64,000 nucleotides of DNA from Phellopilus nigrolimitatus (Eukaryota > Basidiomycota > Agaricomycetes > Hymenochaetales > Hymenochaetaceae), in assembly GCA_021029095.1 (NCBI GenBank), contig JAJOHG010000015.1, positions 186,001 to 250,000 of the forward strand, read 5' to 3'. Shown here piece after piece: positions 35,899 to 46,794 of the stretch. The first letter of the stretch is position 1; each line of letters opens with the position of its first letter. Made by a program: the position numbers and the translations under genes. Below the pieces are notes generated by a model. It did not search any database, was not told where the DNA came from, and worked only from the letters and a program-made list of their open reading frames with translations.

Positions 35899-36138
35899 TT
35901 TCCATGTTTATTTTTCATCCGTTTCGCAATTTTTGCATGTACAAGTAGGGTCAAAAATAATACAGTCTCAAATAAAATGCAATTTTTCACTGACAGCTAC
36001 ATTCAAGTATGGTACAATGAGCAATCGGGGTACAGTAACTTGCTATTGCGAGATACACTTTTTTTTTTGGAGGATTCGGAGGTTCGGGGACATGTCACAG
36101 ATGTTCCTTTCAGTTCAAATCGAGCAGGTGTTACAGTA
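35899..36138. other. spacer between inverted-repeat arms
   Basis: Starts with the right TTTCCAT duplication. Together with 35180-35213 it is the original spacer of the inverted repeat before the hairpin element inserted. AT-rich, with a T-run near 36059-36068. No gene seen. Confidence 0.4.
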
Positions 36139-36399
36139 ATTGCCGAATGGTGCCGTCGCCAGAAACCTTTAGAATTCCAGCAGCTGTGGGAACGGAAAAG
36201 GCCGGAAGACCCTGAAAAGCATAAGCCGCTGGAGACGGGCAACATGCGGGTTCGAACTGTAGGGGGCTATTGCACTAAACTGGGTGTATGTTTTTGCATC
36301 TTGTAGCACTTGACAGCGCACACAGGTCAAATATATGATCATTGCAATCGGAGCAGAACTTGCTGTGTTATCTACACTGTCATAAAATTAGCAAAAACC
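36139..36399 (+). repeat. right arm of a large inverted repeat
   Basis: Complement of 34869-35179. On this strand a tRNA-like B-box, GGGTTCGAACTG, lies at 36248-36259, with a weak A-box-like AAGCATAAGCCGCTGG about 28 bp before it. The arm may therefore derive from a Pol III-transcribed SINE. The left arm has GGGTTCAAACTG at the same place. This is inference; no 3' tail or target duplication was found. Confidence 0.6.
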
Positions 36400-36609
36400 C
36401 AGGGATCAACTCGCACTGCGCAGTATGCCCTACCATGCAGCAGCCTCTTGCAAACTAGGGCATACCACGAGTCTTTAGAACCCGTGGGTACCCATGACCC
36501 GACCTGGACTACAGATCCGCATTCACGGATCACCCGTACACGGGTGATCCGTGGGAAACGGATTTTTGCGGGTCCGGGTTGAGAATTCTCGATTTTTCAA
36601 TACCCGTGG

Positions 36610-37128
36610 GTAATTTCCACGAACAACATCTCCTTCGCGCTCTTCCACCCGAATCTGCCGCTGCTCATCAGCGGCAGCGAAAACGGCCCGTCGAGAACAC
36701 GTTCAGCTACGCGCTCGAGTGCGCATGGTGCGTCGCGGTCTTCGATGAGGGCGTCGTCGTCGTTAAGCTCGGCCCTGCTCAGCATGGACCCGCCGGCAAG
36801 CTCATCTACACGCGCAACATCAATGCGCTCTCCGCAAACCTGCAGGCCGCCGCAAACGTCGAGATGCCTGAGGGCCAGCGCATCCACCTCCCCGTACTCA
36901 AGCTCGGCTCGACAGAGCTCTATGCAACCTCGTTTCAGCACTCTCCGAACGGGCGCTTTATCATGCTGCGCTCGAATCCGGCGCTGATATCGGAGACGAG
37001 GTGTTGACGGAGGCGAGGGTGTTTAGAAAGCTTTGGCCATCATCGCGGAGATCTCAGAGAAGTACATTTGCTTTTGCCTTTCATTGATGAGACCTCCCTC
37101 TCGCTGGACCTCATAGAATACCAATCGG
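36610..37128 (+). pseudogene. captured fragment of coatomer beta' subunit (SEC27/COPB2)
   Basis: Reads NNISFALFHPNLPLLISGSE up to about 36690, then in another frame VENTFSYALECAWCVAVFDE and GVVVVKLG, then PAGKLIYTRN, MPEGQRIHLPVLKLGSTEL, SFQHSPNGRF, and near 37075 SLSLDLIEYQSAV. These are in order the last WD repeats and following domain of coatomer beta'. Several short deletions, one frame break and premature stops show it cannot make a full protein. The fragment breaks off at ~37128, where FHA sequence begins. Confidence 0.8.
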
Positions 37129-37725
37129 CCGTTCCTCGTCCCCCACCACGATGCCTGCAGCCTTCCCGCCGCATTCGCAGTCATTTCCCGCTTTCTACCT
37201 ATACTCGCTCAACGATTCTTCCATTCCCAAGCACATCAGCCTTCTCAACAATCAGCGAGTAAAGATCGGGCGACAGACCAATGCAAAGACTGTCCCCGGA
37301 GAGCGCAATGGCTATTTCGACTCCAAGATCCTCAGTCGCTGGCATGCCGAGGTCTGGGAGGAGAGCAACAAAATCGTTATAAAGGATGTCAAGAGCTCGA
37401 ACGGCACATGCATGAACGGCGAACGTCTGTCCGCAGAGGGTGTCGAGTCAGAACCGCTCAAATTGGACGACATAGTGGTCAGTAGTCCCCTTTTCCATTT
37501 TTGCGCATCCTTACAGCCTAACAGGATTTCGGTATCGACATCGTCTGCGAGGACAACAAGACGATCGTACACCACAAGATTGCCGCATACATAACCTGTA
37601 TCTTCAACGTCGAGGACGCGCTCGGTGCCGAGCGCGAGGCATACAACTTCCAGCAGCAGCAGAACCGGCAAACCGTTGCTCGCCCCACGGACACGCTCAA
37701 CGCCGCTGCGCACGGGCGTCCCATG
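37129..37725 (+). pseudogene. captured fragment of an FHA-domain gene
   Basis: From 37151: MPAAFPPHSQSFPAFYLYSL, then HISLLNNQRVKIGRQTNAKT and the FHA core FDSKILSRWHAEVWEE and IKDVKSSNGTCMNGERLS. An intact-looking GT-AG intron lies at about 37480-37527, after LKLDDIV. Exon 2 reads DFGIDIVCEDNKTIVHHKIA and a Gln-rich part, breaking off near 37725 at the FCP1 junction. GR, SRxHA and SSNGT are the phosphothreonine-binding signature of FHA. The source is probably a Vps64/Far10-like gene; that name is tentative. Confidence 0.72.
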
Positions 37726-38225
37726 CTACAGCCGCAAATCTGCGAACATTCCGGTCCTCCCAAGCTGTGCCCTTTGCGATCCAGTCCCCGACTGTCGGGT
37801 CAACTGTCGCATGGAGAATTGTCTGATCGAGGTCGACAACGAGAGTCTGCGTGCTTTCAGCAATTGCTCAGCTGTCTCCCGTTCGAGCCGCTGGGCCTCT
37901 TCAGAAGAGATGGTTGGCCCCGACGCTGAGTGTGTCATTTGGATCGTTGCGCGTGACGACTCGAAGCTGAGCCAAAGCCGTCAGCAACACCCGGAACACA
38001 AAATCAAAGAGAAACAGAACGCACCTGTCCATGTCGATACCACATAGCGCGCACATGCCATTAAACTGTACACCATGCTTGCAAGGCTCGACAATGCGCA
38101 AAGCCGGGCGGCCCTTCGCGCGCTCACGCGTGACCGTGTCGCCGACCTTGACGTTCCATGTCTTGTGTTCGCCTTCAAATGTCGCATCCCATGAGCCGAA
38201 GCGCGCCTGCACGAACAGCAAGCGA
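37725..38225 (-). pseudogene. captured fragment of FCP1, RNA polymerase II CTD phosphatase
   Basis: On the minus strand: LFVQARFGSWDATFEG, then RIVEPCKHGVQFNGMCALCG (the FCP1 N-terminal Cys motif), an intron at about 37975-38031, then MTHSASGPTISSEEAQRLER and ETAEQLLKARRLSL. A small frameshift follows, and in the next frame come the DxDxT catalytic motif VDLDQTILHATVDPTVGDW and WEDRNVRRF before it ends at ~37725. Only the first part of FCP1 is present and the frame is broken, so it is not functional. Confidence 0.78.
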
Positions 38226-38269
38226 ACGCACTGTGAAGGGGAAAGGAAATGTGTCGAGGAAGAATATCT

Positions 38270-38640
38270 CTGTGTCTACCTGTGCAGCAGTTGCGAGGGG
38301 AGGAAATTGACGATGATGACAGACTGAGCATTAACACCATTGTTCCGCACGAACTCGAGTCGATTCCGGAGGAGGATGAGTCGGTCTTAGATGAGAGTGA
38401 TGAGGAGCACAGTGAGCGGCGAGATGAGTTCGGTCGGCCGCGAACACCTGAGCTGTCGTCACTTGGCATGCACATACCCTGCTGCCTACGTCGCCCGCGC
38501 CCATCGCCGCGCTCGCATACTCGCCGCCCGTCTGCACTCCGGGCGGGACAGTGGCGGCGCTGCGGCGCTCCTGCTGCTCGCGTACGCCGACGCGACACTC
38601 GCGGTGTTCGACGTCGAGGCATGGCACTTGCTCGCTCAAT
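38270..38640 (+). pseudogene. captured fragment of an unidentified gene
   Basis: A plus-strand frame reads an acidic stretch (RGEEIDDDDRLSINTIVPHE then LESIPEEDESVLDESDEEHS), RRDEFGRPRTPELSSLGM, and in a shifted frame PAAYVARAHRRARILAARLH with AALLLLAYADATLAVFDVE. The composition and the frame change at ~38470 look like a fourth captured host-gene piece. I do not recognise the source. Confidence 0.45.
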
Positions 38641-38901
38641 ACCACCTTACATTTTGTCTTTTGTCTTTTTTATTACATGTATAATAAATTTGTATTTAAT
38701 CAGTTTAAGATCCGCAGGGAGCCGTGAACAAACCCGTGACCTCCGTGACCTGGACCCATGGGTTTTGGGGGACCCGTGAATCCGAGTCCCAACGGGTCCA
38801 GGTCAAGCCGGGTCCGGGTTGAGGATTTTGGGTCACGGGTAGATCCGCCAACAGGTCCGGGTCAACCCGGGGATCGACTCGTGGTATGCCCTATTGCAAA
38901 C

Positions 38902-39765
38902 CCATGTACATTTCCTGATGTCCTACACGAATACCCTCCATGTGCAGGCACTTGCCTGGAAGGGTTCAACAATGTCTTGGATTGGAAGAGACCAACTAGT
39001 TCCCATCCAGGACTACACCGAGCTCCTTGATTTTCTCAAGGTCCCATCTACCTTCGGTGTTCCCGGAGACAGCTCCCACAGATGCATAGCTCACATTTAT
39101 AAGGGCCCCAAGACCGCTTACCGCTGTATAGGGCAAACACATATCTGTAGGATATGTTTATTTCTCTGCATCACCCGACTTTTCTGAGATAGATCGTAAA
39201 ACTCAGAAATGTATTCGAGACTCGGTGAAATTAAGAGACGACACCTCTGCGAACAACATATGCACAGTGCAAAAAATGCAGTGTCTGCGAAAGCAGAGTT
39301 GAAGGCGATGTGGCTGCGGGGAACGGAAATAAAAGGAATATTCGATACTGGACAGTCAAGCGGCTAATCGCGAATCGCTCGAAGCCACAAAAGTACTTTG
39401 TTACCAACTCTCAACATGTAAGTTACGAATTCTATGCCATTAGAAAAAAAAATTATCCAAGATAACTGCTATGTACGAGTGAGAAACGAACATGTGCATG
39501 AGCAAAGCGAATTTGCAATGAAAAAAAAGTGATAAAAAAGGAGTGAGGGAGAAAAAAGATCTCGGGGCCCTTTTGGGTATCATGATAGCGTATGCGGCGA
39601 GGTAGGTTTTACACAAGTATACTTTTTTCTCCAATCCCAGGAAACAGTATGTCCGTTGACCCGACTTCTGAATATATATGTACAGAGTCGATTGCAAGAT
39701 TATTAGACGAGATGGAGCTGATGTAATTCGCGAGGATTTGGGCGAGGGAGCTCCATCAACATGCT
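38902..39765. other. intergenic, beyond Pack-TYPE element
   Basis: Sequence continuous with 36400-36455 if the transposon is removed. A frame at 38894-39187 (YTELLDFLKVPSTFGVPGDS) could be a remnant of an older gene or element but I cannot identify it. The remainder is the 3' flank of the MFS gene. Confidence 0.35.
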
Positions 39766-41547
39766 TCATGCCGGTCGCAGAGTCGCCGGGGCGCTCTCCT
39801 CTGCGCGCGGGACAATGACGAGGCCGGTCATGATTGCCGATATCGCTAGCGCGAACGCGCAGCCCGCGAAGACGAACAGGCGTGCGGATGAGACGCCTGT
39901 CATGAGCGTGGCCACGACAAACACGTTCAGGGGGACGCGGAACAGCGAAGACAGCTAGAATAGAAGCAATGGCCGTTCGCATCAGTGTTCGGGGATAGCG
40001 AGTAAGGAGAAAAGCAGTGCTGCTTACCGTCGCGCGGTGATCATTCGAGACAAGCGCGCCGCGCAGCATGCCTTGCACCGGGTAGTACACGCCCACGCAC
40101 GCCTCGAAGAGGCAGAACGCCCAGAAGCGCAGCCGTACGTCATGTGTGCTCACGCTGGTCGCCAGAGCGAGCGCGCCAAGCGTGCACACGAGCGAGCTCA
40201 GCTTCGCGTGGACCGTGAGGCTGTTGTCGCTTGCCTCGGCAGACTTCAGGTTCGTTGCGGCAGGCGCGCTGGACACGGAGGATACGACGGCGGTGTAGAA
40301 AAGCGAGCCGAGCATCATGGAGACCATGAACGCGGAAAATATGTAGCCAAGTGGGAGCGGGGGACCCGCGGGTGAGGATACTTCTTGCAGGGCAGGTACC
40401 CAGGCGAAGACGAAGAGATACATGGATCCCTCGAAGCATGTCTGCGTGAGACCAAGAGTAAGGAGAGTGGGATCTTAAAGAAAGAAACTTCAGGACATAT
40501 CGATCTTAAATCTTCATAAGCACTCACCGTTCCGTACGATAGACCAAGCTTGTCCAAGACGTTTTAGCTGGAACGGGTCAGAATAGACTTCCGTGCCTCC
40601 GCCGTTCCCGTAGTTCTCCGTCCAGAGCGACTTGATAACCACCCAGGACAAGACGAGAAGCACTCCGCTCGCAATGAAGGGCGTCGTGAAGTCGTGAAAA
40701 GTGCCGACAAGCTGATTGCTCACGATTCCAGCCCCGAATGCAACAAAACCGTTCACGAGAGTTGCACGCCCAAAGATAGATGATAATTCAGCCTGATCGA
40801 GCCCGAGGGAGGTCGAAGACGAGATAAGCCAGGACTCGAATGCCGAGAAGAGGATGGAGGTCGAAATGCCGCCGAGGACGCGCCCTGCGTAGAGAGTGGG
40901 TAACGAGTTGAATTGCATGCATACACACGCGAGCGTGTAAGTAACACAGAAAGCCTGGCACACGCGCTTTCTCCCACTGAACATGCATCATGAGATATTT
41001 TCATATTCAGTGCTGGCTAGTGTACAACGTACTGTTGATCAGCCCAGGCTCCAACAAGCGGCGCAGTCAAACCAGCAGACAGGAAGCCAGTTACGAACAG
41101 ACTGGCGACTACACGCTCAGGGAACTCATACTGCTCTCTGTAGAGCGAGTACACATATGGACCTTGCAGCCAGTCGGCGCCTGCGTGTCAAGCTGCTATC
41201 AGAAACTGCCAAAGAAAGAACAAAAAAAAAAGGTAAAGACGCTTACCCATTACAACGCCATAGACTATGAGATATTGACGTGCCAGCGCCGATGCTGAAG
41301 AGGCTCGTTTCCAACCTGCAGAGCCGTTCGCGGTCGTCGCGCTGCCGGTTTCGACTGTTTGAGCGACCAGCGAGGCTGATCTGGCATGGCCGCCGCTGAT
41401 TGGCTGTTTCTTTTTGCTTGATGCGCGTCGCTCGACGAGAACAGCGAGGACGCAAAAGACAGCGAGGACGCAGAGCTGGCTTTCGTAGAAGGAGGAGACG
41501 ATCATGGCGGCCAAAACTATCTTGTGTTGTAGGCTGCGGTCTGCCAC
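39766..41547 (-). CDS. MFSD5-like major facilitator (molybdate-anion transporter family)
   Basis: Start at 41547: MADRSLQHKIVLAAMIVSSF. Exons then give GRKRVCQAFCVTYTLACVCM (motif A-like GRK loop), GRVLGGISTSILFSAFESWL (the conserved GRxLGGISTSxLFSxFESW of MFSD5), LDQAELSSIFGRATLVNGFV, TCFEGSMYLFVFAWVPALQE, and EACVGVYYPVQGMLRG. The last exon, after the intron near 39957-40028, gives LSSLFRVPLNVFVVATLMTG and ends at 39766; without this splice the frame runs on into noise to 39440. Twelve hydrophobic segments are expected. Algal and animal members are tied to high-affinity molybdate uptake; the substrate in fungi is inferred. No break. Confidence 0.9.
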
Positions 41548-43309
41548 GAAACTCTGCCTCTGAAAAAGGAACTTGCGCAGTCGCTCCTACCCGCCGCTAG
41601 AGCCTGATACAACTTTCCGAAAAATACCGGTGTCGGCGATTTTCATTTTGGGCTTCAGTTTTGCTAGTTGCTGGCTGGATCCTTTTTCACCTTGATGCTC
41701 TCCTCTTCACTGAACTGAAAGCGAGAAGGTTTCGACTTCCCTCCAAACATACTCTTAACTTCTAAGACGGCCAGTTCTCTCCGCTATTGCCGACCCGGAA
41801 CAATCTGAAGTTAGAACAGTTGATCTCGGCACAATTCGGCACAGCAAAAGAAAAAACTTTATGTAACATTTCCACAAAGAAGGCCGTGTCGATCTTCTTA
41901 CATGTACTCTTAACTCACTCGGCTCTTCATGACGGTGAGCATTACAATCTTGGAATATATCTTATGATCTGCCTATCATTGTTCTGCTTGCTCAGAAATG
42001 CAATCAAATGGAGCCTCGTATGTTTTGAAGCCTATCAATATCTCGCGTCGACCGCGTCATTCACTGCGCATGCTTTCCCCATTGAAACCGCTTTGTAGAT
42101 CGGTGGTGTTTGGGAGGAAGGGGGCTCGGCCAGGATGATAATCGATTTGAAGCTGACTTTGGGCATGCAGACAGGCAGATGCGCAGCGCTCCAGATCTCC
42201 AGCCTCGTTGTGATATCCCCGAAGCTATTGCTCCGAGCGCGTTTTCCTTTCACTGAGGTATCGACTCGGACGTCATGAGTTTCTGGAGCTTGTCTTTGAT
42301 GCTCATGCAGGCTCGAGGTGCACGACTAGATGATGATAGTTGAGCTCTCCAACCTTATATTTTCTTGCGGCGCATTTACTCATCCAAACATATAAGCTCT
42401 CTTCACGCCTTCAAAGAGTTCTTTTATCGCCGTGTTTCATTTCTTTCACGGTACTCCTAAGTAACTCGTCAGCGACACCATGTGCATGCGCAGCTCACGT
42501 CAAAGTGCAGGGAGGTGAGGACGGAATGCGACATTAACTGTGTATTATCGATTTTGACTGACTTGATGGGGCAAACGCAGGCCGTCAGCGCCTTTTCTGC
42601 TCGCAGTCATCTCTGTAGGAATATCGGATGAAGGATAGTTCAGTCTGGGATCCAATATGTGCCTTTCGGCGCTATATTCGAACCCGATACGTATATGTAC
42701 GGTATGTATTGAGTCTGGATTGATTCCCGTCTGCATCTTCCAAGCCCTACTACGTGCATAAAAAAATCCCGAGCAAGGCTTTACTTCCCGAAACCGCAGG
42801 GACAACGTCCGATCGCGGCCACCGTCTTCAAGTCAGCCCTGGAAGCCGCTTCTTAAAGTCCGCTTTTTACGCCGTGGCTCCTCGTAAGTATGAGTATCAA
42901 CCCCATACCCTATCTTCTTCTTCCCGTTGACCCTGGCAGTTATTTGTACACGGGCAAGCCAGCCTGACCCAAGGAACGTTGTATTCGCGTGTGCGTGTAA
43001 TTGCGAATGAGAACAGATGTCGGTTAAGTATAAACATAAGTATATGTCTGCGAAGAAAAGATACAAGGAGGCGTTCATGAGTACAGTATTGTTGCGAATG
43101 TTCCAAGTAAGCGAGTCAGCAATTCCCCAAAGAAATCTTCTACGTGTATAAGGAATCTGTTTTGTTTTTATCGGGTCGTGGGTCGAGGTCATGTCACTGA
43201 GAGTAAAAGGCGTGAAACCAAAGAAGGAATTATACGGAGAAGGCATAAGATAATTTAAATAATTTATGAAAGGCAGTCAATGCGAAAGAAAGAGAAAATG
43301 AAGTCATCG
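41548..43309. other. 1.8-kb intergenic region
   Basis: Promoter side of the MFS gene and 3' side of the Ser/Pro-rich gene. I found no ORF with family features, no terminal repeats and no tandem array. It may contain an unrecognised non-coding transcript, but nothing in the bases supports one. Confidence 0.4.
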
Positions 43310-45129
43310 TTACAGTCTCCTCAGGGAGTCCACGACGTTATCGTAGTTGTCGACTTCCCAATGATTCCCCCCGACCTCGCGCACCCATTGTTGTGCATTA
43401 GGTGGCAGATCAAGCGTAGAAAGGCGCAGCGGCGGGCGTTCCTGTGGCTTTTTGGCCGCCTTCATTTCGGAGGGTTTTTTGCCGCGAAAATACGACACGG
43501 GCGGCTTTGAATTCGGGTCCGGCGTGAGCTTGAATGCCATGCGTTTCGGAACCGGGGAGGACGCGTCGCCGCTGAGCGAGACGACATAACGCGCTGCGCG
43601 CTCGGCGTTTTCGCGCCCCTTCTTGGCCCGCAGAAAGAGCCGGGACGGCGTCAAAGACAGCGGTGTTGGGGAATGAGGTCGCAGACCGTGTCCCGCCTCC
43701 GGGTCTGAGAGCGACTTCTTGACCTTCCTGATTACATCGCGCCCTTCCTCTTCGTCACCCACTGGCACGCTCGCACTTCTCTCGCGCGATGGTCCAGACG
43801 AGGAGGAGCCGGGCCTGCGATCTTCGGCTTCCTCGACGATCGGCTCAGCCGAAGGCCCATGTTCCCCTCCGAACACCATGTGGCTAGGCGGGCTCTCCCC
43901 AAGTACGCGAATAAGTTTCGCCATCTTGCCGCGGTTGCGGCGCCTGATCTCCGCCAGCGGAGGCACAGGAGGCACGGACACCTGGGACGACAACGACGTC
44001 GTGCTGTAGCGCGTCGGGCCATGCGCGTACTTGTATGGCGACGCGTGGGGCTGGTGGTATTTCTTTTTGCCGCGGTTCTTGCGCGGAGAAAGTGAGAAGG
44101 GTCTGAACGCACCTCCCGCTGAGTTAGGAGTAGATGGGCTTGCGGTAGACGGGCTCGCGGACTCCGATTCAGAAGGCGGGACCGCCTGAGCGACAGCCAG
44201 CGGAGATAAGGTCAGGGGAGGCGTACGCGCGTCTATCGAGCGCCGCGGTGAAGGCGATTCGCTCGCATGACGGGGACTTTCTAGCGCGTGCGACACGTCA
44301 GGGGAAGACGCCTTCCCAGGCGGTGTTGGGAGCGGGCGTGGACTCCCGTGTGAGCTGGCGGAGCCTACAGATAATGCAGGCGACGCGGGACGCGAGAGCG
44401 GTAGAGGAGGCAACGGACGAGGGTAGCGTCTCGATGCGCCTCCTCGCATAGGAGATTGTGTCGGGTTTAGGCTCTGGCTGCGCCCGAGGCTCGATGCGCC
44501 TGCGTTCACCCCAGCCACTTGGCGGCTCTGATCCTGCGAGTGTTGCATTTGTTTCGGCTCCTCCTGAGCGAACACTGTATCGCGCTGCGCGGTAGTCATC
44601 CCCATCTCGATCGCCGCGAGGCTGAGGCTCTTGCGGCGCGGCCGCCTTTTGAGGCTAAGAGGGGCCACGTATGCGTCCGCATTAGCTGGAAGCGAAGTGG
44701 GACAGTCGGATGCTTCAGATCGTAGTGAACCTGATGCAGATTCCGAGGCCGTCGGAAAATGGATACGAGAATCCGACGTCCTAAGCAGTCGCAGAAAGCT
44801 GATCAGTGACCATAGCGGCAGTTATGTATCTTAAGTACTTACTGAGAGGCGCCTGAGCCATTTTGTATATCCCAGCAGAAGCTCGAGGGAGCAGTCGTGA
44901 CAGGGGAGTTGAGAATAATGGAAGAATCGCGACCGAGAAAGTCAAGTTCCGGGTTTGAATTCTCGTCAAAGAAATCTGGATTTGTAGTCCTGAGCTTGCG
45001 CCCCAGTGTCTTGTTCGTGCTCAGTTGGCGTTCTCTCTGCTTAGCCGACAGGACAAGAGAATCCTTTTCGGTGTGCATCCTAGACGGCCCCGCGACCTGC
45101 GAAGGGTCCTCTACTCGGGTGATAGACAT
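43310..45129 (-). CDS. uncharacterised Ser/Pro-rich basidiomycete protein
   Basis: Two exons. The first starts MSITRVEDPSQVAGPSRMHT (45129), runs to GAS and splices over a ~60-nt intron to QTSDSRIHFPTASESA, and the frame is then open to 43310. About 570 aa. Almost all is low-complexity Ser/Pro/Arg with SPR and TPP dipeptides. A compact conserved-looking block is RRRNRGKMAKLIRVLGESPP, and the C-terminus reads LRLSTLDLPPNAQQWVREVG with NHWEVDNYDNVVDSLRRL. This suggests a phosphorylated regulatory or scaffold protein, but I do not recognise a family. An upstream in-frame Met at 45183 is possible. Confidence 0.65.
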
Positions 45130-46794
45130 CGAAGAGTCTAGAGAAAAAGCAAGGAGCAGAGCGCGAGACGCAAGCCGCTTCACAGCTTATGAGGAGAGAC
45201 GGATCGCGGCGGCGACAACTTGATTGGTGCCAGTTGGGCATTATACTACGCGTCGAGATTACTTATATACATCTGTCCCAAAGGCCTGAAGGGTCATTGT
45301 GCTGATGAGAGATTTGATCGGTGCAGCGTTACGCGATGACTCGCTAACGGCATGGAAACGTGATTTTCCGCAAGGTTTACACCAAACCTGAAGGTTCGTA
45401 TGTCCAAAGCATCAAGGAATAACACGAAGCTCCAGAGTAAGCACATCCATCCAGGGGTGCAGTCTGCGCGAGTTTGTTTGCTCAACAAGCTGGCTGCAAA
45501 TGAGGCGTGCAATTGGTGAGTCACCGACTCCGCCGACGTGCATGCCCTCTGTGAAAAAAGGGAAATATCAATTTCTCACCCGCGCATCAGTGACTTGAAG
45601 GGACGAGATGGCAAAACAGGCAGAGAGTCGAGACCGCATCAAAGGTAGCTGCTAATCGGGCCGTATGTCAAGACAACGATTGTCGGCCATCTCGTTTTGT
45701 CCCGTTTCGGCCGACCCCCGACGCTTAGCCAAACAGTCGCGCGCGCACGCATAGGTGGTGAGCCTATTGCACACGTTTTATTTCCTTTGAGCCAAGTACA
45801 AAATCAAAGGCACTGGTACTCGTGATAAAGACACGGACACGCTTGACATGATACAGTAATTATTTGAGGTAATAATTGCGGATGTTTGCCTCTGTGCGAA
45901 CTGGCGCTCTCACGCAGGCGGCTGGCGGCTGGCGGCTGGCGGCGACAAGGCGACGCCCTGCAAGCGAGCGAAGGACTCCGCCAATCCGGTCTCAAATCGC
46001 AGCGCAAATCAAGGGACAGGCGACGGTGCCGAAATTCTCTTCTGCATTTTGTTATTCTTAATTTCCATGTTATATTTTTCACCCCTTCTTCCCGGCTCTT
46101 GAATATCAAAGTGACCCTACTAAAGTATATTATAAGTTCGCGTAAAAGGATTCTGCAATACGTTGGCGACGGTTATGTGTTACATGAGAGCGAGAGAACG
46201 CAGAAATCGTGTTGGTCAAGTATTGGCAGCCTCCCTTCTTATTTTATAAACTCACATCGCGTCACATTAGACTTTGCTGATCCGAGATCATGCCGGATCA
46301 GCATGCACTGCTTACATCCTTCTCAAGCTCTAATGTACAAACGTGAAGTAATTGTACACGAGCTCTAATTACACTCTAATAGGATCGATCGTCGAAGTCT
46401 GCAAATGTTTTGGTTCCCTGAAACTACGCCACAATATCGACCATCGTATCATCTCAAATCTGTCCAATCCCGGGAGCCCGTCTCGCTAGCCGCCAAACAG
46501 CGTATGGGTCCCCCGGCTCTCCTTAACAGGTCTGCAAAATCAACGCCTACACCTCATAAAATATCAAGCAACAAATCATAATGGACATAAAGGAACGAGC
46601 TTTGTGACAGTAACATGCAAATAAAAACGTTAGACTTGCTAGAGACGGGCGGGGGGCACTCTAACCAAATTGACGATGAACAAGAAGAGGGAAACACTGG
46701 ACAACATTTTAAAATCGTAATATATGAGATCTAGAGCGTTCTCTAGGCCGCTAAACGGACGAATCAGTGAAGCAAGAAAAGAAAAAGAAAAAAA
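45130..46794. other. 1.7-kb intergenic region
   Basis: Upstream of the Ser/Pro-rich gene and downstream of the HECT_2 gene. Contains a short tandem repeat of GGCTGGC units at 45921-45947. No convincing gene. Confidence 0.4.

Larger units (their letters stand above)
36456..38893 (+). mobile_element. hAT-like Pack-TYPE transposon carrying host gene fragments
   Basis: Perfect 18-bp terminal inverted repeats TAGGGCATACCACGAGTC (36456-36473 and, complemented, 38876-38893), each flanked by the same 8 bases TTGCAAAC (36448-36455 and 38894-38901). An 8-bp duplication with a TAGGG-type terminus is characteristic of hAT elements. Both ends have GC-rich subterminal blocks rich in GGGTCCGGGTT and ACCCGTGGGT. 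There is no transposase. The interior (about 36610-38640) is a patchwork of four pieces of unrelated host genes on both strands, each disrupted and listed separately. At least two pieces retain an intron, so they were taken up as DNA rather than through reverse transcription. Confidence 0.88.

Noticed and set aside
36579..37007. 142-codon frame taken as a real coatomer-like gene
   Set aside because: Only part of SEC27, with deletions and a frame break, inside a transposon. Treated as a captured fragment.
39440..39765. C-terminal extension of the MFS transporter
   Set aside because: Read-through of an intron near 39957-40028. The spliced frame ends at 39766 with a sensible membrane segment.
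42660..42700. minus-strand GGGTTCGAATA considered as a tRNA T-loop
   Set aside because: No acceptor or anticodon stems can be formed with the surrounding bases.
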